From: Vibrio viridaestus
Lineage (GTDB): Bacteria; Pseudomonadota; Gammaproteobacteria; Enterobacterales; Vibrionaceae
NCBI RefSeq assembly: GCF_003856525.1
Contig: NZ_RJVQ01000001.1
Span: 248,001-312,000, forward strand
DNA: 64,000 nt
Direction: 5' to 3'
Part shown: piece by piece, positions 1-9,557 of the stretch
Layout: each line of letters starts with the position of its first letter
Position numbering within the stretch: the first letter of the stretch is position 1
Translations under genes and position numbers: made by a program
Notes under the pieces: generated by a model
What the model was told of the DNA's origin: nothing
Seen by the model: the letters and a program-made list of their open reading frames with translations, nothing else
Database searches by the model: none

Positions 1-747
1 CCTTGGGCCAATAAAGTAAAAGGTATTCTTCATGCATGGTATAGCGGTCAATTGGGTGGTCAGGCGCTGGCAGAAATTCTGTATGGTGATGTTAACCCAT
101 CGGGTAAACTGCCAATCTCTCTCGATAAAAAAGTAAGTTACAATCCGACATACTCTTCGTATTCTGATCCTGACGATTATGTAGGCGACGATGCGGGCGA
201 AACAATGTCGTACTCCGAGGGACTATTCTTTGGCTACCGTGGTTACGAAGCATCAAGTCATAAACCTCTGTATCCGTTTGGTTTTGGTTTATCGTATACT
301 ACGTTCTCGTTCAGTGATTTGTCATTATCTGGCACAATCAGTGAGTCCGGTACTGTATATGCGAACTTTACCGTGACCAATACGGGAAGCAAAGCGGGTT
401 ATGAAACGGCTCAACTCTATGTGAAGCCACATAATTCATCAGCAGATCGTCCAGAACATGAGCTGAAAGGCTTTAGTAAAGTGTACCTAGAGCCCGGTGA
501 GAGCAAGCTGGTATCCATTCCACTGAATGCTCGTTCGTTCGCTTACTTTAAGGAAAGTTCGGATAGCTGGGATATTGATAAAGGCAACTATGTTATCCAA
601 GTCGGTGACAGTTCGGATAACCTGACGTTGACAGCAACCATTAAAGCATCTCAGAAATTGTCTCTTGATACTAAATCATCAAACCCACTACCTGATCCCG
701 TAAAACAGGCTGTGTTGGTGCAAGATGAGGAAGCATACGCTTACTAA
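1..747 (+). CDS. GH3 family beta-glucosidase/xylosidase, C-terminal part (5'-truncated by window edge)
   Basis: The frame is open from base 1, so this is the last 248 residues of a larger enzyme and not a gene starting at the internal TTG at 52. The visible part begins PWANKVKGILHAWYSGQ and continues into NPSGKLPIS, which is typical of the end of the GH3 C-terminal alpha/beta sandwich. A fibronectin-III-like domain follows, with sequence like TNTGSKAGYETAQLYV and a later ELKGFSKVYLEPGE. GH3 enzymes release glucose or xylose from the non-reducing end of oligosaccharides; the exact substrate and any signal peptide cannot be judged because the N-terminus is missing. A strong hairpin terminator follows the stop codon. 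Confidence 0.9.
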   Translation, partial: PWANKVKGILHAWYSGQLGGQALAEILYGDVNPSGKLPISLDKKVSYNPTYSSYSDPDDYVGDDAGETMSYSEGLFFGYRGYEASSHKPLYPFGFGLSYTTFSFSDLSLSGTISESGTVYANFTVTNTGSKAGYETAQLYVKPHNSSADRPEHELKGFSKVYLEPGESKLVSIPLNARSFAYFKESSDSWDIDKGNYVIQVGDSSDNLTLTATIKASQKLSLDTKSSNPLPDPVKQAVLVQDEEAYAY

Positions 748-780
748 TCATCATCCTTATTTATATCGGATCGAAACAAA

Positions 781-807
781 GCCGAGCCTTATAGGCTCGG
801 TTTTTTT
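781..807 (+). terminator. Rho-independent terminator after the GH3 gene
   Basis: The stem CCGAGCC/GGCTCGG has a short TTATA loop and is followed by a run of seven T. It lies 34 bases after the GH3 stop codon. Confidence 0.9.
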
Positions 808-905
808 CTTATTGTAAATAAAATATAGTTGATAAAAGTATCTATTCACATTTACTAAAATATGCTAGCTTGATGATTCGTATATATTATTGATGATAAT
901 ACGTT

Positions 906-2480
906 ATGAATATTAAGAAATTGACGTGCTCTGTTGCGTTTTTGGTGTTTGGTTTCTTTATTATCTGTGTTCTTGCAAGCAATAGTTTAAATCGCGAGAG
1001 GTTGGCCGCTGCGCAGCGAGCTTCATCAGAAATAGCCAATACAATTAATGTAATGGAAGGATATTATCGTAGCGAACTGCATAACCTCATTGATAATAAA
1101 AATTGCGATGCTGTGATCCAATCCGGTAACGATTTCGTGTTTATGATGCCTATGCTGGCAGGTATAAACATTGTCGAAAACAACGAAATTAACTGCAGTA
1201 CTATATTCGGCAATCGACAGATCCAGTACAAAAACCCCATAACGTTGAATAACGAAGACTCAATACAACTTATTTACTCAGGGTACACTCCCAGTAACTC
1301 TAGAATACGACTGGGCGATCAAGCATCTCTCTTACTGGCAATAAAAATAGATGCGGACAAGTTCGCGCTTTTTACTCTGTATAAAAAAGCATTTCAACGG
1401 ATCTTAGGTCAATCACCCTATTATTCACTTATATTAAATCTGCCAAACGCATCATTAAAAAATGAAGGTGTTGTCGCCAATTATGCTAGTCTGAACCATC
1501 AAAAACTATCCGAGCCTTTCTACAGTATTTCTTATTATTCAACACTTCCTCAGCTTATTCGTTTTGCAGTAGACCAATACAGCGCATCCGCATTGTTATG
1601 GTGTATCATCGCAGCACTCGCTATCTATATCGGTTTTAATAACGCCCACCTTAGAATCCCTGTACGCAGAATTAAGCGTGCAATAAAAAGAAATGAGTTC
1701 GTCCCCTTTTTACAGCCTGTCTTTGATAATGACCGAAAAGTTGTTGGTGCTGAAGTTCTGGTTCGCTGGATTTCGCCTGTAAAAGGCGTCGTGCCTCCAC
1801 TTTATTTTATTAAAGAAGCAGAAGATTCTGGTTTGATTGGAGAAATCACATCGAGCTTAGTCGATCAATGTATCGATAAACTAAAAAATACTTCTTTACC
1901 TGATAATCGCCGCTTCAAACTGGCATTCAATGTCTGCCCAATACAATTTGAAAGTGAAAGGCTCTTTGATGATTGTAATAAGTTAGCGGGGGAGCTGTCG
2001 AACAGCAATATCGATTTAACGTTCGAAATTACAGAGCGACAAGAGTTTGCAAGTAATGATTTATATACCGAATCCATTGAACGCTTGAAGAAACGAAATG
2101 TATCCATTGCGCTAGATGACTTCGGGACCGGCCACTGCTCTTTAAAATACCTTCATCAGGTGGATATTGATATTTTAAAAATCGACAGAAGTTACGTAGA
2201 TACCATTGACAGCAATTCTCACACCAAGATTCTGGAGAATATTATTGACCTGGCTTTTCGATTAGATGTTCCGCTCGTTGCAGAAGGCATTGAAACCGAA
2301 GCTCAGTTCCAATACCTCAAAATTCGCGGTGTTGATTACTACCAAGGCTTTATGCTTGGCCGTCCCGTCCCAATTGAAGAGTTCATCGAACTCTATTTGC
2401 AACCAACAAAAGTAGGAAGCATGAGTTCTGAGCCGTCAATATCATCACCTCAGATGAAGTTATCTGAGCCATGTCTCTAA
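906..2480 (+). CDS. CSS-motif, EAL-domain cyclic-di-GMP phosphodiesterase
   Basis: A 524-residue inner-membrane protein. An N-terminal TM segment (about residues 8-25) and a second near 225-245 bracket a periplasmic domain with conserved cysteines and an NCSTIFG stretch, the CSS-motif sensor type. CSS domains are known to respond to disulfide redox state. The cytoplasmic EAL domain looks intact: EVLVRW near 283, EITE, DDFGTG near 404, LKIDRSY, AEGIETEAQ and YQGF. It should hydrolyse c-di-GMP to pGpG. The gene ends one base before the end of the convergent oxidoreductase gene. A paralogue of the same architecture lies at 53817-55343. Confidence 0.93.
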   Translation: MNIKKLTCSVAFLVFGFFIICVLASNSLNRERLAAAQRASSEIANTINVMEGYYRSELHNLIDNKNCDAVIQSGNDFVFMMPMLAGINIVENNEINCSTIFGNRQIQYKNPITLNNEDSIQLIYSGYTPSNSRIRLGDQASLLLAIKIDADKFALFTLYKKAFQRILGQSPYYSLILNLPNASLKNEGVVANYASLNHQKLSEPFYSISYYSTLPQLIRFAVDQYSASALLWCIIAALAIYIGFNNAHLRIPVRRIKRAIKRNEFVPFLQPVFDNDRKVVGAEVLVRWISPVKGVVPPLYFIKEAEDSGLIGEITSSLVDQCIDKLKNTSLPDNRRFKLAFNVCPIQFESERLFDDCNKLAGELSNSNIDLTFEITERQEFASNDLYTESIERLKKRNVSIALDDFGTGHCSLKYLHQVDIDILKIDRSYVDTIDSNSHTKILENIIDLAFRLDVPLVAEGIETEAQFQYLKIRGVDYYQGFMLGRPVPIEEFIELYLQPTKVGSMSSEPSISSPQMKLSEPCL

Positions 2481-2481
2481 A

Positions 2482-3597
2482 CTAGAGGTCCACCCAAGCC
2501 TTCCGTTGATACGATGTTTCTGCTGCATCAATCACTTTCGTCACATCCCATGCGGCTCTGAAATCTGGCCACATCGGTGTATTTGTAGCGATGCCCTCGA
2601 TTAAGTCCCGAATCTCTACCGCTTTCATGTCGTTATAACCGAGTCCATGACCTGCAGAGACACAAAAATGCTGGTAATCGGGATGGGCAGGACCGGTTAA
2701 AATCGTACGAAAACCTTGTCGGCCATGCTGATCGTCAGAAATGTACAAGCGCAATTCTGATAAGCGTTCCTGATCATAGATAATGGTGCCCTTAGTCCCA
2801 TTGACCTCAAACCAGAGTCCATTTTTACGCCCCCAGGCAATACGGGAGGACTCGATCGTTCCTATCGCGCCATTACTAAAACGCACCATCATATGGACTT
2901 GATCGTCATTTTCGACGTTTCCTTGATGACCGTTCACGTCGTTTCTTGTTTGATGAACAGTGGTCATATCCGCGCACAAAGAACTTAATGGTGACACCAG
3001 ATACTGAGCCATATTGATGATATGAGAGCCCATATCACCCAAAGCACCCGTTCCGGAAAACTCTCGTTTTAAGCGCCAACTAAAAGGTTCGTTTGGATCA
3101 GCAAGATAATCTTCATTAAAGGTTCCTCTAAAATGAACAACGCCCCCTATCTCACCATTCTCAATGATCTGCTTGGCAAGTTGCACCGTTGGATTCTTGA
3201 TGTAATTAAAACCAACGAGTGTCTTAACTCCCGCTTTCTCTGCTGCCTCCGTCATTCCTTGCGCATCAACAGAATTGAGTGCCAGTGGTTTCTCAGAATA
3301 AACATGTTTTCCATTCGCAATGGCGGCTAGCGCGATATCTTTGTGTAAAAAGTTAGGTGCACATATATCAACAATATCAACATTAGGATCTTTAACTAAC
3401 TGCTGCCAATCATCTGTAAAGCGATTGAAGCCTAACTCTGTCGCTTTTTGTTCAGCTAGCTCCATATCCACATCCGCGAGCATTTCACATTCAACCTTCG
3501 CAGAAAGTTTGAATACCGCGGAGGCATTACGATAAGCGATCGCATGTGCTTTGCCCATGTACCCCGAACCAATCATTCCGACACGTAGTGTAGCCAT
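2482..3597 (-). CDS. Gfo/Idh/MocA family NAD(P)-dependent oxidoreductase
   Basis: A 371-residue cytoplasmic dehydrogenase. The N-terminal Rossmann fold shows MIGSGYMGKAH, and the YSEKPLAL motif contributes the catalytic lysine. The C-terminal Gfo/Idh domain includes GALGDMGSHIIN. The family oxidises or reduces sugar and cyclitol hydroxyls. It is clearly different from the two iolG paralogues in this window (4989 and 62610). It lies downstream of, and on the same strand as, the AraC regulator at 3804-4649. By position it probably processes an inositol isomer, inositol derivative or related polyol, but the substrate is not readable from sequence. Confidence 0.88.
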   Translation of the reverse strand: MATLRVGMIGSGYMGKAHAIAYRNASAVFKLSAKVECEMLADVDMELAEQKATELGFNRFTDDWQQLVKDPNVDIVDICAPNFLHKDIALAAIANGKHVYSEKPLALNSVDAQGMTEAAEKAGVKTLVGFNYIKNPTVQLAKQIIENGEIGGVVHFRGTFNEDYLADPNEPFSWRLKREFSGTGALGDMGSHIINMAQYLVSPLSSLCADMTTVHQTRNDVNGHQGNVENDDQVHMMVRFSNGAIGTIESSRIAWGRKNGLWFEVNGTKGTIIYDQERLSELRLYISDDQHGRQGFRTILTGPAHPDYQHFCVSAGHGLGYNDMKAVEIRDLIEGIATNTPMWPDFRAAWDVTKVIDAAETSYQRKAWVDL

Positions 3598-3803
3598 AGA
3601 TAAATTGTCCCTTATTTTTTTGAACTTACTTTTTATACGGCAGCTTTGACGTTATCTCACCGTACGTTATTGGATTTCACGGGCTCTATGGTAAAGGTGT
3701 GGATCGGCATTCGTACATGTCTGGAATGATTCATAATTTGTCTGAAATTCCGCTTTTCACTATGAGTCGATACGTATCACACCCAAACTATTGCAGCCAA
3801 TTT

Positions 3804-4649
3804 CTAGTCTTCTCTTTGATGTCGGTGCTCTTTCTGCTTGCGAAATTGTAAGGGTGAAATACCAAAATTTTGCTTAAAAACTCGGGAGAAATGATACGGT
3901 GAGCTAAATCCCATCTGCTCCGCTATGTGCGCTATTGGAATGTTGTTCGTATTACCCAATATCACCGTAGCGCGTTCGCATCGGATGCGCCAAAGATACC
4001 TCATCGGCGTTATCGATAAGTGCGTACGGAATAGATGAATCAAGTGATTTACCGACACGTGCGCTGCATCCGCTATTACAGGTAGCGTTAGCGGCTGGGT
4101 GATATTGCGGCTAATGAAGTCACACGCCAACAATACACTACGCGGTAAAGGAGGCTTGGCCTCATCTGGCGATGCCAAGCGAAAAGCGTAATTGATGTAA
4201 TAACGCAGCAACGACTTTCCTAATTCAAGTAAAGCATCGTGAGTATCTAACTCTGGCGAGCGCGTTAGAGATAATCCCAAATCCATATAACGAATAATAT
4301 CGCTATTCGCTTCTACTTTTGGCGGAACAGGTTCTAGCTGAAGACGCAAATGATCTGTATTCCCGTAAAAATCTAACTGACACCAGGTATGGACACTTTC
4401 TTCAGTTTGACTAAACCGGTGAAACTCATGGCGCCCCGGGAGCAACACGCAGAAATCGCCAGGATTGAGATGTATTTCAAATTCTTCGATCTCAAATGTT
4501 ACTTGCCCACTTAATAGGTGGAAAAACTGGATTCCCCTTTGAATTCTCGGGCCTTGTGTCCCCCCTACAGGATACTTGATATCGCCAAAATAGACCTCTT
4601 TCAATTCATCTATAGTGATTTCAGACAATTTTTGCATAGTTTCAGACAT
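3804..4649 (-). CDS. AraC family transcriptional regulator
   Basis: A 281-residue regulator with an N-terminal cupin-like ligand-binding domain (FHLLSGQVTFEIEEFEIHL then NPGDFCVLLPGRHEFHRF) and two C-terminal helix-turn-helix motifs (residues about 175-275, including AHVSVNHLIHLFRTHL and GFSSPYHFSRVFKQNFG). It is divergent from iolG, and the intervening 339 bases contain inverted repeats. The simplest reading is a local activator of the iolG-symporter-iolE genes, and perhaps also of the oxidoreductase behind it, in response to the imported cyclitol. Confidence 0.9.
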   Translation of the reverse strand: MSETMQKLSEITIDELKEVYFGDIKYPVGGTQGPRIQRGIQFFHLLSGQVTFEIEEFEIHLNPGDFCVLLPGRHEFHRFSQTEESVHTWCQLDFYGNTDHLRLQLEPVPPKVEANSDIIRYMDLGLSLTRSPELDTHDALLELGKSLLRYYINYAFRLASPDEAKPPLPRSVLLACDFISRNITQPLTLPVIADAAHVSVNHLIHLFRTHLSITPMRYLWRIRCERATVILGNTNNIPIAHIAEQMGFSSPYHFSRVFKQNFGISPLQFRKQKEHRHQRED

Positions 4650-4988
4650 GTACGTTTTTAGGTTTGGATACCATGATATCAGGGCTGGTCAGGGATTAAC
4701 CTAATGCAAATATTACATTTTATGCCCAGCATCACAATTACGGATAAAAATGTGACCTCGAGCAAATTAAGGGGTTTGATGATGATGACAAATCACCATA
4801 ACTATATTTTATGTTGTGGTGAGTATTTACAGTACGTTATTTAATCAATAACGCGCCAAGATAAATGATGAGTTTGCATCACTAAAAACAACGTAATTTG
4901 TCAGTGACACTAGGGAATATTTTATTCCGAACTTTATTTTTAATGTCGCCGGAATCGACATTATTAAGAATCTATTCGGAGGTACATT
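4650..4988. promoter_or_regulatory. Divergent AraC/iolG control region with three inverted repeats
   Basis: This gene-free stretch lies between the divergent AraC gene and iolG. It contains an imperfect dyad TCACCATAAC/GTTGTGGTGA (4793-4822, 9 of 10 pairs, 10-base spacer), a perfect dyad GGAATA-TTT-TATTCC (4914-4928) and a perfect dyad TAATGTCG/CGACATTA (4941-4963, 7-base spacer). The last lies about 25 bases before the iolG start and could act in DNA or in the mRNA leader. No protein was assigned to any of them; they are candidate operators. Confidence 0.5.
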
Positions 4989-5975
4989 ATGTTCAACGTT
5001 GCACTATTTGGCGCAGGAAGAATCGGTCAGGTTCACTCCGCTAATATCGCAAATCACCCACAAACTTGTTTATATTCTGTGGTTGACCCATATGGAGAAA
5101 ATGCAGAAAAGCTCTGTAGTAAATACGGCGCTAAACAGCAAACGACCGACGAAGCTCTAAAAGATCCAAACGTTAATGCGGTACTTATCGCTTCAGCGAC
5201 AGATACTCATGCTGAGCTGATTAGTCTCGCAGCAAAAGCAGGCAAAGCTATCTTTTGTGAAAAGCCAATACACTTAGATATGGAGCGAGTAAAAGAGTGT
5301 CTGGAAGTGGTGAAGCAATACAACGTACCATTGTTCGTCGGTTTCAATCGCCGTTATGACCCTCAGTTTAAACGTGTCAAAGAACTACTTGGCCTAGGGT
5401 CGATTGGCAAAGCCGAATCGCTGATTATTACCTCTCGCGATCCATCACCTCCACCAGCAGAATACGTAAAAGTGTCTGGCGGAATGTTCCGCGATATGAC
5501 TATCCATGACTTTGATATGGCCCGATTCATCATGGGTGAAGATCCTGTTTCTATTTACGCTCAGGGCAGCAATTTGGTTGATCCTGCGATTGGTCAGGCT
5601 GGTGATATCGATACCGCTTTCATCGTTATGAAATTCCCTTCAGGTGCCATGGCAACGATTACCAACAGTCGTCGTTCTGGCTATGGTTATGACCAACGAA
5701 TTGAACTTCATGGTGAAAAAGGACTTCTTCAAGCGAAAAATATCAACGAAAACGCAGTAGAACAGTGGACCGATGATGGCTGTGTTTCTGCAAAACCAGA
5801 GTTTTTCTTCCTGCAAAGATACGCATCCGCTTATCAAGCTGAATGGAGTCATTTCGTTGACGTTATCGCAGGAGAAGCGACGCCACAATGCAGCGGCTAT
5901 GACGGACAGCAAGCCTTACTGTTAGCCGATAAAGCACTGGAATCGTTAAAAACAGGCAAAGAAATAAAATTATAA
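4989..5975 (+). CDS. iolG: Inositol 2-dehydrogenase
   Basis: A 328-residue cytoplasmic enzyme that oxidises myo-inositol to scyllo-inosose with NAD+, the first step of inositol catabolism. The Rossmann motif ALFGAGRIGQVH opens the protein, CEKPIHLD carries the catalytic lysine, and FRDMTIHDFDMARF supplies the conserved Asp and His. SRRSGYGYDQRIELHG is typical of IolG. ATG 4989 is preceded by CGGAGGT. It heads a same-strand group with an SSS symporter and iolE. A close paralogue lies at 62610-63608. The substrate could be another inositol isomer. Confidence 0.9.
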   Translation: MFNVALFGAGRIGQVHSANIANHPQTCLYSVVDPYGENAEKLCSKYGAKQQTTDEALKDPNVNAVLIASATDTHAELISLAAKAGKAIFCEKPIHLDMERVKECLEVVKQYNVPLFVGFNRRYDPQFKRVKELLGLGSIGKAESLIITSRDPSPPPAEYVKVSGGMFRDMTIHDFDMARFIMGEDPVSIYAQGSNLVDPAIGQAGDIDTAFIVMKFPSGAMATITNSRRSGYGYDQRIELHGEKGLLQAKNINENAVEQWTDDGCVSAKPEFFFLQRYASAYQAEWSHFVDVIAGEATPQCSGYDGQQALLLADKALESLKTGKEIKL

Positions 5976-5986
5976 AAATCGAAACT

Positions 5987-6007
5987 ACCGGCGACATTGC
6001 CGCCGGT
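5987..6007 (+). other. Intercistronic hairpin between iolG and the symporter gene
   Basis: The perfect 7-bp arms ACCGGCG/CGCCGGT enclose a 7-base loop, followed by TTATTTATCC and not a clean T run. It may be a weak attenuator or an mRNA processing or stability element within the iolG-symporter-iolE transcript. Confidence 0.5.
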
Positions 6008-6067
6008 TTATTTATCCAATAAATCAGTCTATTCAAATAACGTGAAAACAACGGATCTGGAGGTTCT

Positions 6068-7780
6068 ATGTTATCTCTCTTATCTTTTCTGGCGTTTACG
6101 GGGCTAGTTGCTTACATAGCTTACCGAAAAACCCACAACGCACACCTTACTGATTCCTCAGAAGGTTATTTCCTTGGTGGTCGCTCTCTGACTGGCGTTT
6201 ACATCGGTGGTTCTATGCTACTGATGAACATGTCCACTGAACACTTAGTGGGACTAAACGGCTTATCTTTCCGTACGGGGTTCATCGTAATGGCGTGGGA
6301 AGTTATGGCTGCATTAACCATTGTCCTATTCGCTATGTACTTTTTACCTAAGTATCTGAAGTTAGGTATATCTTCAATTCCAGAGTACTTAGAAAGACGT
6401 TTTGACAAACAAACTTTAACTATTACATCCATTCTATTCCTTGCAATGTATGTTATTTCGTTACTTCCTATCGTTCTTTATACCGGTGCTTTGGCTTTAG
6501 AAAGCCTGTTCCAGGTATCCAATGTTTTCAGTATCGATAAAACAACAGCGCTGTGGTTTATGGTTTGGGGTGTAGGCCTATTAGGTACTGTTTATGCGGT
6601 ATTTGGTGGCATTAAAGCTATCGCCGTTGCCGATACTGTAAATGGTGTGGGTCTTATCACTGGTGGTTTGATGGTAACCTGTTTCGCTCTCGCTTATGTA
6701 GGTGATGGAAACATTTGGAGCGGCTTGGTTGAAGTGTATGAAAGTCACCCAGATAAGTTTAATTCTATCGGTAGTAGTGACTCTTTAGTCCCGTTCTCAA
6801 CTCTGTTTACAGGCTTAATTATCTCTAATATGTTCTTCTGGTGTACTAACCAGTCGATCGTACAAAAAGCATTGGGCGCTAAAAACCTCGCTGAAGGTCA
6901 AAAAGGTGTACTGCTTTGTGCATTCTTTAAACTGGTTGTTCCATCGATCATTATATTGCCAGGTATCATTGCCTATCATATTTTTAACGGACAACTTGAT
7001 AACCCAGATAATGCTTACCCAGCGTTGGTCCATCTGATTCTTCCTGAAGTATTAGTGGGCTTCTTCGCTGCAGTGGTTGTCGGTGCTGTTTTTTCTACCT
7101 TCAGCGGTGGTCTAAACTCATCTGTAACCCTGTTTACCGTTAACATCTATAAAAAATCTTTAAACCCTCAGGCTTCTGAAGCTCAAACAGTAAAATTGGG
7201 TAAATACCTTGGCCTGGGCTTAGCTTTTGTCGCCATGGGTGTGGCTCCGTTAGTTGCCAACGCACCAGACGGATTGTTCTACCTGATTCAACAATTACAA
7301 GGTATCTTCAACGCGCCTATTCTTAGCGTCGTATTAGTTGGTCTACTGACTAAACGCGTTCCAGCAATCGCGGCAAAACTTGGTTTAGTCTTTGGTATGG
7401 CAGCCTATATCCTATTCAACTTTGTTATCAAAATAGATCTGCACTTCTTCCATCTAGTGGGCATTCTGTTCTTGCTAAACGTAGCGTTCATGCTAACTGT
7501 AGGCTACTTCTATCCACAAAAAGAAGCCTACGAAGATGTTTACACTGAACAAGTAGACATCAAACCATGGAATATGGGCAAACCTGTTGCAACCCTAGTT
7601 TGTCTGGCTTCTGTCTCTATGTATGTCTTTCTCGCAGAAAACAAACCAGATTGGGTACTCACTGTGTACTACATCTTGGCGACGATTGCTCTGATCTACA
7701 TCTTCGGCTCAATCGCAAAAGCGCTAGTGAATAGCCCTCGTATGAACAAGGATGAAGAGCAGCAACAAATAGAACACTAA
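6068..7780 (+). CDS. SSS-family sodium/solute symporter, probable inositol or polyol uptake
   Basis: A 570-residue polytopic inner-membrane protein with about 14 hydrophobic segments spread over its length and the SLC5/SSS pattern (GYFLGGRSLTG near the start, then IGGSMLLMNMSTEHLVGLNG). ATG 6068 follows CTGGAGG. It sits between iolG and iolE on the same strand, so sodium-coupled import of myo-inositol or a related cyclitol is the natural inference. The family also carries sugars, so the substrate is not proved. Confidence 0.88.
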   Translation: MLSLLSFLAFTGLVAYIAYRKTHNAHLTDSSEGYFLGGRSLTGVYIGGSMLLMNMSTEHLVGLNGLSFRTGFIVMAWEVMAALTIVLFAMYFLPKYLKLGISSIPEYLERRFDKQTLTITSILFLAMYVISLLPIVLYTGALALESLFQVSNVFSIDKTTALWFMVWGVGLLGTVYAVFGGIKAIAVADTVNGVGLITGGLMVTCFALAYVGDGNIWSGLVEVYESHPDKFNSIGSSDSLVPFSTLFTGLIISNMFFWCTNQSIVQKALGAKNLAEGQKGVLLCAFFKLVVPSIIILPGIIAYHIFNGQLDNPDNAYPALVHLILPEVLVGFFAAVVVGAVFSTFSGGLNSSVTLFTVNIYKKSLNPQASEAQTVKLGKYLGLGLAFVAMGVAPLVANAPDGLFYLIQQLQGIFNAPILSVVLVGLLTKRVPAIAAKLGLVFGMAAYILFNFVIKIDLHFFHLVGILFLLNVAFMLTVGYFYPQKEAYEDVYTEQVDIKPWNMGKPVATLVCLASVSMYVFLAENKPDWVLTVYYILATIALIYIFGSIAKALVNSPRMNKDEEQQQIEH

Positions 7781-7837
7781 TTATTTTCTTAGAGTTTCGC
7801 TGGAAGTCATACTTTTGGCAAATAACCAATAACAATA

Positions 7838-7863
7838 ACCGGAGAAACGCCAGTTTCTCCGGT
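7838..7863 (+). other. Strong hairpin in the symporter-iolE gap
   Basis: A perfect 11-bp stem ACCGGAGAAAC/GTTTCTCCGGT with loop GCCA ends 25 bases before the iolE start. No T run follows, so it is not a standard terminator. It could stabilise or process the iolE mRNA. Confidence 0.6.
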
Positions 7864-7888
7864 AAACAAATAAAATTGGAGAACATCA

Positions 7889-8785
7889 ATGGATAAAAAT
7901 AAAGTGAAATTAGGCATCGCTCCTATCGCATGGACCAATGACGATCTGCCTAGTCTGGGAGGCGAAAACACCTTCGCACAATGCGTGAGTGAGATGGCTC
8001 TCGCTGGCTTTACAGGAAGTGAAGTCGGCAATAAATACCCACGTGATACCGCACTGTTAAAAGAAAAATTGCAACTGCGTGGTATTCAAATTTGTAATGC
8101 TTGGTTTAGTACATTCTTTGCTGATGGTAAAGAAGACGAAACCATTAACGGCTTCCTTTCTCATATGAATTTTTTATATGAAATGGGCGCAAAAGTTATC
8201 GGCTGCTCTGAACAAAGTGGCAGTATTCAGGGCACAGACAAAGCAGTATTTGATGAAAAACCAAGCTTTGATGATAAGCAATGGCAACGCGTCGCTGAGG
8301 GATATAACAAATTAGCCAAGCTTGCCGCGGAAAAAGGCATGCAGGTATGCCTACACCACCATATGGGAACAGCAATTCAAACTCCTGCGGAAATCGACCG
8401 CTTTATGGAAATAACGGATAATGAAGTGGGTCTGCTATTAGATACGGGACATATTTATTACTCTGAAGGTAATCAGCAAGCGATTATTGATGTTTTGAGT
8501 AAATACGTAAAACGCATCCCTCACGTCCACCTAAAAGATATTCGTGACGAAAAACGCCAACAGGTTATTGCAGAACATCGCAGTTTTCTCGATGGTGTAA
8601 GACTGGGTGCTTTCACAGTTCCAGGTGACGGAGTCATCAACTTTAAACCGGTGTTCGATATTCTTGATCAAAATGGCTACGAAGGTTGGATGGTGGTCGA
8701 AGCTGAACAAGACCCTGCAACTGCTGATCCTCTCGAATATGCGCAAAAAGCTCGTCAATATATCAGAGATGTTGCCGATCTTTGA
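7889..8785 (+). CDS. iolE: Myo-inosose-2 dehydratase
   Basis: A 298-residue TIM-barrel enzyme of the AP-endonuclease-2/xylose isomerase-like superfamily that dehydrates scyllo-inosose, the step after IolG. The opening [18 protein letters not shown] is characteristic of IolE. Likely metal-site segments include [30 protein letters not shown] and VVEAEQD. ATG 7889 follows TTGGAGAAC. It is the last gene of the iolG-symporter-iolE group and is followed by a terminator-like hairpin. No iolD, iolB, iolC or iolJ is visible here, so the rest of the pathway must lie elsewhere. Confidence 0.9.
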   Translation: MDKNKVKLGIAPIAWTNDDLPSLGGENTFAQCVSEMALAGFTGSEVGNKYPRDTALLKEKLQLRGIQICNAWFSTFFADGKEDETINGFLSHMNFLYEMGAKVIGCSEQSGSIQGTDKAVFDEKPSFDDKQWQRVAEGYNKLAKLAAEKGMQVCLHHHMGTAIQTPAEIDRFMEITDNEVGLLLDTGHIYYSEGNQQAIIDVLSKYVKRIPHVHLKDIRDEKRQQVIAEHRSFLDGVRLGAFTVPGDGVINFKPVFDILDQNGYEGWMVVEAEQDPATADPLEYAQKARQYIRDVADL

Positions 8786-8794
8786 TACACTTTC

Positions 8795-8838
8795 CAGTCT
8801 GCCATCGAAGACTTAGGTGACAGACTGATATTCTTTTT
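8795..8838 (+). terminator. Probable terminator after iolE
   Basis: The arms CAGTCTG/CAGACTG enclose a 19-base loop and are followed by ATATTCTTTTT. Confidence 0.6.
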
Positions 8839-8995
8839 AAAAAGATTTCTGTTACGACCTTTCCTCGCCTAACTCTGGTTTATAAGACACTTTCAACAAC
8901 TTGACTACAAAGCAACTAAGAAAAATTTCATAAACCGATCAATATCCCGTTATACTTGCCCTAACTCAACCAAATACCGCTATTAAGGGCAGTAA

Positions 8996-9376
8996 ATGAC
9001 TGAATTAGTCTCTCTCGAAAACCTTCCAAAAGATCCAAGCGAACGTATGAACCAATTTTTTAAAACTGTTGCCGCAGAGTTGAAGATTTGGCTTTTAATT
9101 GATGAGCATGGCAGCGTTCTCATGACTGCGGAAGAAGACGATTGCGTTCCTGTCTGGCCAAGCGCTGCTCATGCAGAGCAATGGGCGACTGGAGACTGGG
9201 AGGGTTTTAAGGCAGAATCCATATCAATAGCGAAGTGGAAAAGTCGTTGGACAATGGGTCTTGAGCAAGATGAACTCTCTATTATTGTCTTTCCTGATAT
9301 AAATGGTGAAGGAATCGTACTTTACCCAGATGAATTTGAGTTCGAACTGCAAAAACGCGAAAACAAACGCAAATAA
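8996..9376 (+). CDS. DUF2750 family protein
   Basis: A 126-residue soluble protein without a signal peptide or TM segment. It matches the DUF2750 pattern of small acidic gammaproteobacterial proteins (residues about 20-120, with WLLIDEHGSVLM, CVPVWPSAAHAEQWA and FPDINGEGIVLYPDEFEF). Its function is unknown. It appears monocistronic, with the iolE terminator upstream and a gap before the diguanylate cyclase. The ATG at 8996 follows AAGGGCAGTAA. Confidence 0.85.
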   Translation: MTELVSLENLPKDPSERMNQFFKTVAAELKIWLLIDEHGSVLMTAEEDDCVPVWPSAAHAEQWATGDWEGFKAESISIAKWKSRWTMGLEQDELSIIVFPDINGEGIVLYPDEFEFELQKRENKRK

Positions 9377-9557
9377 TGAATCAATTATGGGCGTTAACTT
9401 GTGACGTCCATTAATTTTGTCTAATCTAAGACTATTCAAATATCAGTTAGCTAAATAATCATAATAACGACTCTGTTTAACCAAATAACAGAGCAACTTC
9501 TTCGAATCATATATTTTATGATTGATACTGATAATTGGAATTACTATTGAGAAGTTC

